Source of the DNA: Castanea sativa
Taxonomy: Eukaryota; Streptophyta; Magnoliopsida; Fagales; Fagaceae
DNA length: 64,000 bases
Assembly (NCBI RefSeq): GCF_040712315.1
Contig: NC_134017.1
Coordinates: 28,317,273-28,381,272 of the forward strand
Direction: 5' to 3'
Part shown: positions 11,323 through 23,494 of the stretch, piece after piece
Position numbering within the stretch: the stretch's first letter is position 1
Layout: each line of letters opens with the position of its first letter
Notes under the pieces: generated by a model
The model's database searches: none
The model's input: the letters and a program-made list of their open reading frames with translations, nothing else
Told to the model about the DNA's origin: nothing
Made by a program: the position numbers and the translations under genes

Positions 11323-14300
11323 TCAAACTGGTACACCATCAATCTTCTCAGAACTTAAGCTTGGTGGGATGTAAGATTTGAAAATTACTTCCATATTATT
11401 ATTAGGAATTTCCTTTGAATCGCAGAGAGCAACTTCCAGAGGTGTATCACAGAAAAATTGGTAGAATTTCTTATGGCAGACAAAGCCAAATATCAGGGAC
11501 AGTATGATGAGTGTAATTAAGAATGGTGCATAGTAGAATTTCTTCACCCCAAAGTAACCAAACATTGTAACTTGGTGTAATATTAGAGCTGCAAGGATGC
11601 GTGTATGCAAGTGTGGCCACATCCTTCCATAGCTTTCGTAAGATGGAACATAAACATTGAGTGCCTGTCAAATAAAACACAAGAAAGAAAACTAAATTGA
11701 CATGAAAAAAAAAAGAAGCAAATAGTTGAGCATGCTGGAGCTCAGCAAAGAGATTGGTAAAAACATAAATTAACTTTACCTGATTTCTAAGAATTAGCCA
11801 TCCCAGGCCAAAGTAAACTATACCAAATGGGATATAAATAGGAGCCATAACAGCGTAGCAGAGGACAATTGTGAAAATCAACATGTCACCAGGAGCCCTA
11901 GTTCCATACTTAAGATCTCCTGGAAGCCAAGCTTCCATCATCTCTGCCTCAGTCTTACAAAGATACTTCATCTTTAAATGGAATATAATTAGAGGAACTA
12001 TTCTGGACAATTCAAGACCATAGCCAACAAAGAACCTGGGAAACAAAGAATTATTAAATCAAATGAAAAGTGACCTCTTGCAAGCAGATAGGTATGCAAA
12101 AATAAAAGACCAAATAATGTATTAAAAGAAAAAAACAAATCTGGAAGACAATCTATCTCATCAAAATCCTGATCCAAAAAAATGGGATAAGCCAGATTTT
12201 GATACAAAGGGTGCATTGGCACCAATAGAAATAATATAGTTCTATTTATTTTCCATAACCTTTGAGTCACCAAAAATGGTTATCCCTCTAGATCATGATC
12301 AAAAGAACAGCCTTCTCATCAACAAGAACCTTTTTTTTTTCCGGTGTTACAGAATACAAAAGAAACCATAAACATAAGAAATGCAAAAATCATAATCTTA
12401 CCTCAAAGCCACATAGGTCAGGAAGAACATCGCATTAAGTGGCAGGCTATTCCCTATTAAGGAAACTATAGAGTTAGGATCCTTCTCAATGGTCTTCAAT
12501 GTACTGAACAATGTTCCACCCACCGACACTCCAATGAACACATCTAACACTATAAAATAAAAATATTTCCCTGAAGATGCTCTTACTACATGACTCTCAG
12601 AGGGTATTCCCTCAGCCTTGGAGAGAAAGTGAAGGAACTTGGGCAGCAAAGCCAAAAAAATAATGAGTGCAAGCTGAGGGAGGTAAGCTTCCAACACTGT
12701 CTTGATCGCGTCCAAATTCACAATTGACTCTAAAAATGGTAGATATTTCTTCAAATTTTCCAATGTTGTTAAAGCAGAAATAAATCCAATTGGAATCATG
12801 AAGAAAACTATCGTCAAGGCCACAATAACATAAACGACATATTGTCGTACTTGCCTCTGATAGAACTTGATTTTAAGATTAGTCCATATCACTTGGCGAG
12901 GTTCAGGAGCATTTGTAACTGTCCATTTGTCAACCATTTGAGAATGTAGACTCTGAGCTGCAGAAGCTGCAATCACCCTGCTCTTGAAGAAGACCAGAGC
13001 AGCATTTTGCTGCTTCTCTCTGAGAGTGACTTTTCGTTCTGATTCCAGTTTTGGGGTTACTTCTTTAATCTTTTTAGTATAGTACTCTATGCTATCAACT
13101 TTATTACCAATCAGACCAAGGAAGCCAATTCTGTTAGTGGGCCTTGCTCCTTCTGGTTTGCCAGCTCTCTTTGACTCTGCATATGCTGCTTCAGCATGGG
13201 CAAGCTTCTTCTTGTACCCTTCTAACTCTTTCCAAAGTTTGTTCACCTAACAGAATCAATCAATGTTTATAATAACATATACCACCCCCAAAAATGTAAA
13301 AACACGCCATGAACTGTTCAAGTCAAATGAGATTAATCATCTGGCCCATGGTATATTTTCTAATTCATCTTGAATGCTAGCACAATTCAGTTTCAAATGA
13401 AATATTGTCTTAAATTTGAACCTTCAAATATGATATATCCATATATTATAATAATAATTTACTTAGTATCACCGAAAGCTGATAAATTATGGTAAAGTAA
13501 ATTCCCCGGACAAATATATCACTTAAAGTGCATAGATGTAAACAATTCTATAAGTACTGTGCAATATTTAACAGTCAAATTAATGCACAAAAAAAAATAT
13601 ATATATATATATATATAGCAACTCAATGCCTTACCACTTTGTTGTCTGTGACCACCATTGATCTGTAAAACGTCTGCGGATAGATACTTTCAAAGTATGA
13701 ATCAACCTGTTTTTGTCTTGTTTGACCAGCAGGGACTGGAGGTATGTCTCTAACAAGAATGGCAAATTGTTCTGGTTTCAGTCTCACTGCAGGAGACATA
13801 AGAGCATCAGCTCTCAGTCCAGAGACATGCTTATAGGCCTTCCACAGCAGGTAATATGTGACAAATGATACCCAATAAGTGGCTATCAGAAATGCCCACA
13901 AGCGAGGACTCCTCGCCTGCCATTTACAATGAAACACAGAAAACTGAATTCAGAAGAAATGATCAGGAATAGATAGCTAACTAACAAACAAAATAGAAAG
14001 CCATTAATAGTTTGAATTCATTAAGAAACGATAGATTAGTTTGATGGCACCACTAGCTCTGTAAATTGTGCCCCTGATTCCCTGAACGTATTCATTTGAT
14101 ATGCATGAAATATGATTTGGTGGTTGAGAAATTTACTATCTGGACTTTGACAAGATTAATAAATATCTAAGTCCTCTTGATCATTTGATATCCTATGTCC
14201 TGAGGCTGAGAGAATAAAAGAAATAGAACTATTCATCCAGATCATGAAAGGTAGTGTAGAATACTTTAACATTTCCCATGTATGAATAGTCAAGATCGCT

Positions 14301-17300
14301 GAAATTCCCATTGGTTTTGGCTGCTGTAGACTTCAAGCTATCATCAGTGGCAGCAACTGGTAGAAGAACTGGCAGCAGCGCTATGCCAGATAAAACCAAG
14401 ATTCCCAACACTGCAGATTAATTGGGAAAAGGAGGATATAAGAAATTTGTTTCTTTTCTCTGGAAAAGGTAACATGTTTTGAGACATAAGTAATGTATGG
14501 CTAACATATCAATACAACCTTTACTTTAAGGTTTGGACAGCAAAAGTGACATTTACTCATTCCCATTAAGTTGAAATGTTGTATAGGAACAACTGTTACA
14601 CTACCATAAAATGACCTAACCATTGCATAACACTGAAAAACTACATGCTTCATCATCTATCTTATCTTAAGGATTTTCATTTTTCATATCATTTGTATGT
14701 TTCAAAGATTTCAGATTATCATTTATTCAATTAAACTAACAATAATTTTAGTCATTCATTTGTTAAAATATGGGTATACAATGTGGTTTTAGTTAAAGAT
14801 TTCATAATATATATAATAACCTATATTACACACACATGTATATGTCTGTAAGTATGTCATTCTAACAAGAAAAAAAATTCAGTGAGGCTAATTGCAATAG
14901 TGTCACACACCAAGACAAACTTTCAAGTGACAAGATTATGATTAAACATATCCACTTGCCACTCGGTTATTTATTTTATAATTTGATGGAGGAGGCTCTG
15001 CACTTCATAGCGCCTCTCAAAAGGATAGATTATATTAACCACTAATGATCAGAGAGGAGTTTGGTGATTTGGCTTTTAGAAAGAAGAATTTGTTGACTGA
15101 GTTGATGGGGTTAGATCTGAGAGAGGACCTAGTGGGTCTTTCTAGTGAGGATCAGATTCGGCGTCTCCAACTCAAAGGGGACATTGAGCACTTGGCTATT
15201 CTTGAGGAGACTTCCTGGAGGCAAAAGTCGAGAGCATTATTCGTGAAAGAGGGAGATAATAATACTCGGTTTTTCCATAGATTAGCAAACTCCCATAGAA
15301 ATGCTAATCAAATTAAAAGGATGGAGGTGAACGGTATCCTTTATGAGGAAGAGAATGATGTTCGCTCTCAAATAGTCCTCTTTTACCAAGAGCTGTATAA
15401 GGAAACTGAGGTGGGGCGTCCTTCTATGGATGGGTTAGAATTTGCCCGTATTGAAGAGGGGGATCGGGTGTCTCTAGAGAAGGAGTTTACAAAGGAGGAA
15501 GTCTTCCAGGTTCTTAAGGAGATGGAGGGGGATAAAGCCCCGGGTCCTGACGGCTTTACCATGGCCTTTTTTCAGAATTGTTGGAGTGTCGTGTAAAGGG
15601 ATGTAATGGATTTTTTTGAAGATTTTCATCGGCATGCTTCGTTTGAAAGGTCTTTAAATGCTTCGTTCCTCACTTTAATTCCTAAGAAGTGCAGTGCCGT
15701 TAACATTAAAGACTTTCGCCCCATTAGTTTGGTGGGTAGTGTTTATAAGCTGTTGTCTAAGGTGCTGGCCAATAGGATGAGGAGGGTTTTGGATAATCTC
15801 ATTTCTGAGACTCAGAATTCGTTTGTTGGCGGAAGGCAGATTCTGGATTCTGTGCTTATTGCTAATGAGTGTTTGGATAGCAGGTTGAAGAGCAAAATTC
15901 CGGGTGTGGTTTGCAAGCTGGATATTGAGAAAGCTTATGATCACGTAAACTGGGAGGCCTTGTTTTATTTGTTGGGCCGGATGGGTTTTGGGGAGAAATG
16001 GAGGAGGTGGATTAAAGCTTGCGTTACGTCTGTTCGATTCTCAGTCCTTGTAAATGGTTCCCCTGAGGGTTTTTTTGGTAGCTCTCGTGGGTTGAGACAA
16101 GGGGATCCGCTATCTCCGTTGTTATTTCTTTTGATAATGGAGGTTTTAAGTAGGCTGTGCAGAAGACGAGAGGAGTGTAATCTTATTCGGGGTTTCCGAG
16201 GTGGGAGGCTGTGAATTCTATTTGGGGTGAGTATTTCCCATCTTTTATTTGCGGATGACACCATCATATTTTGTGAGGCCTCTATGGAGCAGCTTCTGTC
16301 TATTAGGCTGGTGTTGTCTTGTTTTCAGGCGTTCACGGGTTTGAAGGTCAATGTGGGGAAAAGCGAGATTGTCCCCGTGGGGGAGGTGAATAATCTTGAT
16401 GCTTTGGCTAATGTGCTGCAATGTAGAGTAGGCAAATTGCCTATGAAGTATTTGGGGATGCCATTGGGTTCTTCTTTTAAGTCCCCCTTGATCTGGAATC
16501 CTATTTTGGAAAAGATGGAGAAGAGGCTCTCTGGGTGGAAGCGTCTCTATTTATCTAAGGGTGGGAGGCTCATGTTAATTAAGAGCACTCTCTCATGTCT
16601 CCCGACTTACTTTCTATCTCTCTTTACAATTCCTAAAGCTGTGGCGGCTAGATTGGAATATATTCAGAGGAAGTTCCTTTGGGTGTCTTCGGAGGGGGGA
16701 TTCAAATATCCTTTGGTGGCCTGGGATAAGGTGTGTATTCCCGTCGAGAAGGGTGGATTGGGGTTAAGAAAGGTGGTGTCGTTTAATCAGGCTTTATTAG
16801 GGAAGTGGTTGTGGAGATATGGCCACGAAGATACCCACCTGTGGCGTCGTGTTATTTCTTCTAAATTTGGAGAGGGGCTTGGGGGGTGGAGGACTAGGGC
16901 TTGCAGGAGGTCCCATGGGTGCGGCCTTTGGAGAAGCATTAATGAAGGTTGGGAGAACTTTTCTAAGCATCTTTCTTTTGTAGTGGGGGAAGGCACTCGT
17001 ATCCGCTTTTGGCATGACAGGTGGGTTGGTGATGCTACTCTAAAAGTTCTCTATCCTGAGCTTTATGAGTGTTCATCGGTCAAGGATGCCTGTATCTCAG
17101 AAGTTTTGTGGATTCCAGAAGGGAGTACTGTTAGAGTGTGGAATATAACGTTTTATAAAGCTTTTGAGGATTGGGAGTTGGCGGCTTCGTATTCTCTTCT
17201 CTGGCTTATCCAAGCTCGTATCCCTCAGGGTAGTAGGAGAGACATCCTTTATTGGAGGCTCAAAGGGGATGGTATGTTTGATGCTCGGTCTTATTACCTC

Positions 17301-19273
17301 GCGATCCGGGGTGCTTCGGATTCTTGGCTTCCTTGGAAGGGGGTTTGGAAACCTAAGATCCCTAAGCGGGTGGCGTTCTTTCTGTGGTCTGCTGCTCATA
17401 GCCGGATTCTCACCCTGGATAACCTCATGCTTAAGGGTAGGCCTTTGGTTAATAGGTGTTGTTTGTGTTGCATGGATGGGGAGTCGGTTAACCACCTTCT
17501 CCTGCACTGTCCTGTTACCCACTCTCTTTGGTCTTCGATGCTTCAGGCCTTTGGGATTCCTTGGGTTATGCCAGGATCGGTGGCGGATTTGATCTCTTGC
17601 TGGCATCAGTGGCATGGAAAGGATAAGTCGGACATATGGAATTTGATTCCAGGGTGCTTAATGTGGACTGTGTGGTTGGAGCGGAATCGCCGTTCCTTTG
17701 AGGACAAAGAGAAGACCTTGTTTGAGCTAAATCTTTTATGCCAGCGTAGTCTATTAGAGTGGTCTCGGTGTTGGGGGTTTACTAATTGTTCTTCTCTCTC
17801 AGTGTTTATGTCCTCTCTTAGCTTTGTTCCCTAGTAGTTTTTCTCATTCTCTTGTTGTTCATCATCATGAACTTCTTGTATGACTTTCTTTTTCTCATTT
17901 ATATAAGCTTTCTGATTACTTATCAAAAAAAAAATATTAACCACTAATGAAATTCCTTTATTCCTTTCTTATTTGAAAATAAAAGTCCATCCCTTTCTTA
18001 TTTGAAAATTAAATTCCTTTATCCCTTTCTTGTTTGAAAAGATAATAATATAGCCAAATACTAAATGCCATACTAATGTAAAATATTCCAGTTTTATGGG
18101 ATTGGAAAAGGAGATTGGTAGAAACTCTTATCCTCAATTTTAAAGAGACTAATTTTGACTTAAACCCATGACACATTCTAAAATTACATACACAATGATG
18201 TGTTTTTGCAAGCTATTCTGCCATTCCAATTCCTCAAATATCAATACAGATCACAACTTTTGTGCCCACTAAAAATCTCAACAGTCAAACTACAATATTG
18301 AGGGAAATTATCAAAAGATTGTATCTTGTAATCCTAGGAAGACATTTGCAACTATAGCACACTTTGACTTCTCCAAATATCTTTTGCAACTACATCCTTA
18401 CTTGAATCACCTCCTTCCCTATGCTATTGCTTTATTGTTAGACAAAGTTTGGTTACAAACTAGTCTAAAACTATCTTTTTCAACTCATTACATGGCAAAT
18501 TATAAGATTATCTATGTGAACTTTTTTAACAAGTTACACTGCACATGAATAATCTCTTCAATTACCAAATAGTAAATTAAACTTTTTCTAATTTTAAAAT
18601 CATATAATATTAAATATTAAACAATAGCTTTATAAGAATCCTCCAAAAAAAAAACAAAAACCAACGTAAGTAATTTGTCTACAATTTAACTCAGACCTGA
18701 TTCTAAGAAAAAAAAGAATTCACATGAATTCTGCAAAAAGGAAAAGTCGATTGACAATAGTTTTACGAGTTATTTTATGACCACAATTATTATCACACTT
18801 TTTCTTTCCGTAACTACCCTATCTAGTAATCTACCACTTTCACATTAAACTACAACTTTTTTTTTTTTTATCATTCATAAACAGTCGCATAGAATAATCG
18901 TGGAAAAGATTGTGATCATAGAATTCTATTGTAATCCTACAAGGACTTGACCAAAATTACATGCAGAAAGTGACGGAGTGAGAGAGGGAGGCAGAGACAA
19001 ACCAGCCCTCAAGAACACAAAGTAGACAGCAGTGTCATATCCCGAGATGGCGATGATTTCCATTTCCGTAGAGGACATAGCCTCCTGGATCCAAGCAAGC
19101 GGGTTCCGGGTACTGGACCTTCCTTTGTATGGACCCAAACCCTTCAAGATCCGATTCGGGTAGTAAATCACGGTGTTCCCTGGCTTCCTCGACAACCATG
19201 TGAACAACAGCATCAAAACCAGGAATATCACAAAGGACGTCCCTAAGGACGTCAAGAACGAACTGAAATCCAT
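11323..19273 (-). CDS. OSCA/CSC1-like hyperosmolality-gated cation channel, six exons
   Basis: Predicted mechanosensitive/osmosensitive Ca2+-permeable channel of the OSCA (DUF221/RSN1_7TM) family, plasma membrane. Exons by GT-AG sites and frame: 19003-19273, 14265-14410, 13635-13916, 12402-13246, 11780-12035, 11323-11664. Together they give 2142 nt, a 713-residue frame without stops, slightly shorter than the usual 750-770. Exon 1 holds the first membrane helix after [10 protein letters not shown]. Exon 3 has [19 protein letters not shown] and [14 protein letters not shown]. Exon 4 has the cytosolic loop ([34 protein letters not shown]) and the helices after [11 protein letters not shown]. 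Exons 5-6 carry [28 protein letters not shown] and the C-terminal helices up to PPSLSSEK. Intron 1 holds a LINE, and a 14-kb insertion lies 375 bp upstream of the ATG. The frame is intact; whether it is expressed is unknown. Confidence 0.9.
15049..17834 (+). pseudogene. LINE reverse transcriptase (ORF2 fragment) with two stop codons
   Basis: One frame runs from the truncation to 17834. Order of domains: [13 protein letters not shown]...[22 protein letters not shown], the catalytic YDHVNW region, [17 protein letters not shown] (16248-16259) with the two metal-binding Asp, the maturase-like region [13 protein letters not shown], and a zf-RVT tail ([28 protein letters not shown]). This order is typical of plant L1 elements. 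The frame is broken by TAA near 15594-15596 and TGA near 16212-16214. The ATG at 15045 lies in the target duplication, not in the element, so it is not a genuine start. Not functional. Confidence 0.9.
15049..17934 (+). mobile_element. 5'-truncated L1-type LINE in intron 1 of the OSCA gene
   Basis: 2886 bp ending in a short A-tract (17925-17934) and flanked by perfect 16-bp direct repeats TATTAACCACTAATGA at 15033-15048 and 17935-17950. The paralogous intron in copy A has the empty site (ATTAGCCACTAATGAC near 6144). ORF1 and the endonuclease are missing, so target-primed reverse transcription stopped early. It lies in the opposite orientation to the host gene. Confidence 0.92.
17951..18925. 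other. Intron 1 of the OSCA gene, right part
   Basis: AT-rich intron sequence. 18180-18330 matches 6235-6370 of pseudogene A (GCTATTCTGCCATTCCAATT in both). No gene or element recognised beyond this. Confidence 0.6.
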
Positions 19274-19639
19274 CTGGGTCTCTCTCTAAAACTCAAACAA
19301 ACAATCTAAATTTGCCTCTGTCTCCGTCTCTCTCTCTCACAAAAATAAAAAGAAGGTTTACGAGTGTATTGGAAATGGGAAAAGCGGGTTGATGCATCAT
19401 TAAAGAAGGAAAGCAAAAGATAAAGAGGAAAGAAGATACTGTACTGTAAGTATGAAGATTGACTGGAGGAGGCGTTGCAGTTACGATTCATTGCCAAAAA
19501 AAGCAATGCCATATTCTTCTTTTGAAAGATAAAGAGCTCAAGAAAAGAAAAAATGCCTTCAGGATGATTTGCCGGTAGTGGAGATGTGGGGTACTCTTTG
19601 CTTTGCTTTGTCAGGCTTTTTTTCTTTCAGTCTTGGGGA

Positions 19640-19647
19640 GGTAAAGG
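19640..19647. repeat. hAT target duplication, left copy
   Basis: GGTAAAGG, repeated exactly at 33628-33635. Eight base pairs is the hAT signature. Confidence 0.85.
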
Positions 19648-19866
19648 CAGTGCCGGCTCAACGAATTTCGGCCCTAGGCGAGAGCTTTATACGGGCCTTT
19701 TATTATATGTAATTATATTTTTATTTTATTTTTTCAATTAAAATTTATTTTTCTTGCTTTTTGATAATCAAAATTATTAATTAATTTTTTACATTCAAGT
19801 TTCGGTAACATTTTCTTTTTAATTGATAATATAGCTAATCCACTTAATTTTTCTTGTGACATAGTT

Positions 19867-19871
19867 GATCT
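19867..19871. repeat. Gypsy-1 target duplication, left copy
   Basis: GATCT, repeated at 30063-30067. It lies inside the hAT transposase gene between the codons for SYLRS and STMSQE. Confidence 0.9.
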
Positions 19872-20533
19872 TGATGATGCAAAGAAAATCAGTAGGCTGG
19901 ATGCTCCGGACTTGAAAGGACTACTAGTTCTTTCTGCGGCCTGAAAAAAAAAAAAAAAAAAAGAATCAAAGGCGGCCAGGGCTGCCGGCCGAAAACCCTC
20001 CGATGGTAAAGTTAGTTTTTCTCTCCATATTATGAGTTCCAACTTTCTTGGTGTCAAAAATGAACGTACCTTGGCCTTGTCTGAAACAGCCCTTTTATAG
20101 TGTTCTTACAAGCGGTTATTAAGATTGGAACCTCTCCTAGATTCAAGGAGAGGTAGGAATCAAGTGTAACTTGCATAACCGTTTGGGAATTATGCTTCTG
20201 TTCCACAACGGATACCTGGCGGTTATGCGTGGGATAAGGGATTGTCATGTCATGCTCGGAGATTTTCCTAAGTGTAATAACCTCGTCTTGGGGGTCCTTG
20301 GATATGTACTGGTATGCGCAGGGGTTGTTTCGTCTAACAGACGAAGTCTTTCAGGACGAGGTTATTAGCGTTCTGGACGAGAGCATCATTCTGGTGATGC
20401 TTACCTCGTCCAGAACTCTTCTTCCTTCGACGAGGTAATTCTGGGTAAGTTCCTGAGGGTGTTTACGATGGTGGCCGGGTTATGGACGACCTTTATGGAC
20501 GACTTGGAGATAGGCTAAATCAGCACCCTATCA
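19872..20533 (-). repeat. Gypsy-1 3' LTR
   Basis: 662 bp, TGATGATGC...CCCTATCA as read on the plus strand. On the minus strand it contains a TATA box (TATAAAAG, plus positions 20092-20099). Confidence 0.93.
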
Positions 20534-20550
20534 GTTGCCCCCTGTTCAAA
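20534..20550 (-). other. Gypsy-1 polypurine tract
   Basis: On the minus strand the bases directly before the 3' LTR read GAACAGGGGGCAAC, the expected primer for plus-strand synthesis. Confidence 0.65.
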
Positions 20551-20693
20551 GGTCGTCCAAAACGCTTTGGTTTCTGGACTCACTTCAATACATTATTCCA
20601 CGTGTCTCAAGGTAAAGGGTGCCCCAAATTATGCCACGCGTCATTATTTACTCGGATCAACCGTTGTGTCGATTTGGGTTTTTGAGGAGGCTG

Positions 20694-20756
20694 CCACGTG
20701 GTTCTTCTTGATTGGACACTTCGTTTCAGGTTTTACTTTTTCAACGCCTATAAATA
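20694..20756 (+). promoter_or_regulatory. Promoter of the Gypsy-1 antisense gene (G-box and TATA box)
   Basis: A palindromic G-box CCACGTGG at 20694-20701 and a perfect TATAAATA at 20749-20756 lie 160-220 bp upstream of the antisense start codon, both outside the LTR. Further CACGTG (near 20600) and CACGCG words occur upstream. The arrangement is that of an ordinary plant RNA polymerase II promoter. Function is inferred. Confidence 0.55.
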
Positions 20757-20915
20757 GTGGTTTTCCTCTCATACCCTCTTCATTTCTCAAATTCTCTCGT
20801 TTGACATCTCTCGTCCATCGCCTCGTCTAGGAGTATTCCAGCGTCTCTAGTTTCCTTCGTCTAGAACCAGGTATTTTCTCTACGCTCGTCTTTAGGCTTC
20901 CTTTATATTTCCACA

Positions 20916-23088
20916 ATGTCCGAGATTTTTTCTTCGTCTAGCAATAGCGTTGATAGGGAGATAGACGAGTATCGCAATACAACCAGTTATAGCGGCTCTA
21001 GTAGTGATAGCAGTAGTAGCGATGGCCATACCACAGACGAGTATGTTTCTGGGGTTCCTGGGGTTCCCATAGAAGTTCTCCAGGAGGAGTTTAGGACGAG
21101 AGTGTTGTCAGGGTCTAAGGCTGGCCCCTCTAGTGCCTCTTCGCCCACTAAGGGGGACGAGGTTGTTGAGACTGTTTATAGCTGTGCTGTAGGGACTCCG
21201 GCCAGGACGGACGAGAGAAAATTAGCATCCCTACGAAGCTGGTACCAAATTCCAGACGAGCTAAATCCCAGATTGGCCGTCCGTAATGAATGGTGTTGCC
21301 AACCTCATTTTGGTGTTGGGGTTTACGAAGCCTACCTTCTAGGGGGTCTTAGGCTTCCTCTTAATGCTTTCGCTAGGGAGTTACTTTCTAGGTTAGGTAT
21401 AGGTCTGTGTCAACTAAATCCTAATGCATGGAGGCTAGTTGTTTCTATGCAAGTTTTGTGGAGAGAGGTTTTCGAAGGGGATCGTCCTCTTACCGTGGAC
21501 GAGTTCCTTTTTTGCTATAAACCCTCTGAAATTAGTCAATCTCGTGGCTTTTATCAGTTCACGGCCAGGAGAAAAGACTGTAGGATAATAAAATCTTTGG
21601 TTACCTCAGATAGGAGTTGGAAGACGGAGTTCTTCTTCGTCTCAGGTCCTTGGGCAGGACGTCCTGCTGAGGTGGGCAGGGATTCATTTCCCCCATATAC
21701 AGGAGAATTAGGGAACCTTCATCCTGAAGGTATGCTCACCACTACTGTAGCATTACCTTTATTGTGTATCTTTCTGAGCTAATATCCTCGTCCTTATTGC
21801 AGGTGTTAGAAGGCCGTCCTTGAGCAAATTCTATCTAGGACGCGTCCAGAAAGCTCGTCTTCATCCAGAGAGGGACTTCCACTCTTTGGTCACTTTGCAG
21901 CGTCTTGCAACTTGGGGACTTGGCCCCGAGCCCTCTCCTGAAGCCTTAGCCCACGAAATTACAGTCCGTCGACGTGAGTTCTCATCTTGCACTTCTTTTC
22001 CCCCTTTTTTTTTTTTTTTTTTTTACACTTATTATTATTATTATTTATTTTAGGGATGGCTACAATGAAGGAAAATAAAGGCAAAGGAGTCGCAGACGAG
22101 CGTCCTAAGCAAGACACCGAGGCTAGGGCTCGTCCTGCTGCTGGCGACAAGAGGAGCCTGTCAAAGGCTATCAATCTTGAAAACCTCCCCAGTCGGAGGG
22201 CCAAGCACAGGAAGTCGTCTAAGTCTGGGGTCGTCTCTCCTGCTGTCCCCGTTCCTCCTTCTCAACCACCGTCCATCCAGATCTTCAACGTGGAGTCGTC
22301 TGAGCCTGCTCCCACTCCACCGTCCAAGACCAGCGTTCCTGCCTCGTCCCAACCTCCCGTTGACGTTGTGCCCAACCTCCTCGAGAGTGAAGGTTTGGCT
22401 TGGGAGAGGTTCCAACAAGCAGTGTCTGATGAGGACGTGGCTGCATGCTATAACATGTCCTTGAAAGATTTTGAGCACTCGGGTTTCCACGATCTTTTCA
22501 AGGTAACTGATACAAATTTGTTCCCGACATTAGCTTTTTATGCTTGTTTACTTTGCTTGATACAAAAATTCTTATTTGTTTGTGCAGGCCATATCCAAGT
22601 TTATAGCTGCGTCCAGGCAGGCTACTAAGCTGGACAGGACGAGGCTGCTGTTGGAGAGGAGGATCAAGGAGGTCAAGGATGAGTGCAAGAGCTGGGCTGA
22701 GACGGCTGCTGAGGCTAAGGACGCGGCCAAGGATTTGCTAAACCTCGTCGAGGAATTAAAGGCTGATGTAGTGGAAAAGGACTCTCGTCTTGACCACTTT
22801 CAGAAGAAGACCGACGAGCTAAGCAATTCCCTTGTGAGGGCTAAGGACGAGGCCGTGGAGGAATTTAGGGCTTCGAAGCAGTTTACGGACCTTCTGGACG
22901 CCAACTATGCGGCTGGATTTGAAGACTTTCGCATGGAGGCAAAAGAAAGGTTTCCAGAAGTTGATTTCAGCCCCATCGTCCTTCAACTAGGAGGTGCTAC
23001 CAGTTCTTTTCTTCAGGCTAGCTCTGAAGATGTTAATGTTGAAGACGATGCCTCTACCAAGCCTGCTGAAGACGACCCTAATGCCTGA
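20916..23088 (+). CDS. Gypsy-1 antisense accessory gene, four exons, open frame of 644 codons
   Basis: Runs opposite to gag-pol. GT-AG exons 20916-21729, 21803-21973, 22054-22502 and 22588-23088 join in frame to 644 residues with no stop. Features in order: Ser/Asp-rich N terminus; a globular region (about 105-290) with GGLRLPLNAFARELLSRLGI, LNPNAWRLV, LTVDEFLFCY and SGPWAGRP, resembling the family listed as Transposase_28 or 'putative gypsy type transposon'; a basic nuclear-signal-like SRRAKHRKSSKS; a Pro/Ser-rich linker; and a heptad-rich coiled coil in exon 4 (RRIKEVKDECKSWAETAAEA and onward). Short introns have T-rich acceptors. The function is unknown; extra antisense frames are reported for Tat-type elements. 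Why introns persist: the genomic RNA is the other strand, so they cannot be spliced out during transposition. Translation is not shown. Confidence 0.75.
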
Positions 23089-23490
23089 TGCCTGTTGTTT
23101 GAAAATTTTCATCATTTGTTCAAGTGTTTTTTGTTTTTTTTTTTTTTTAAATGTATGAGTACATTTGTCTCGTCCTGAGTACTTTTAACGGCTTTATAAA
23201 CAATGCCTTTCAAGGCTTAATTCTCAAGGGTTTTTGGACGGTGGTCGTTCACCCTTTATTGTTTAATGAATGTTTATTTTCAGTTATCATTATTGTTGTT
23301 CCATGGACGAGTACGCGTATTATTTTCTTATTCAATTGCCTTTTAAGCAATGTTCCCAAGTGTTGGGTGGTTGTTTACACGATGCCCTTATGGACGATTA
23401 GCTTAGGACGATCATGATCGTCTCGACCATATGCTCATCGTTAGAACGCAGGTGTTAATGCCTACTTCCCTTCTTAGACGAGTAAGCCCT
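23089..23490. other. Spacer after the Gypsy-1 antisense gene
   Basis: T-rich, non-coding; presumably the 3' end of the antisense transcript. Contains repeated GACGAG-type words but no recognisable domain. Confidence 0.5.
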
Positions 23491-23494
23491 GGCT

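Noticed and set aside
15675..17615. Minus-strand open frames within the LINE
   Set aside because: They are shadows of the reverse-transcriptase frame on the plus strand and have no domain or codon signal.
19734..20057. A single 107-residue protein across the Gypsy-1/hAT junction
   Set aside because: The frame joins the 3' LTR of Gypsy-1 to the C-terminal hAT transposase fragment by chance; only codons below 19867 are homologous to transposase.
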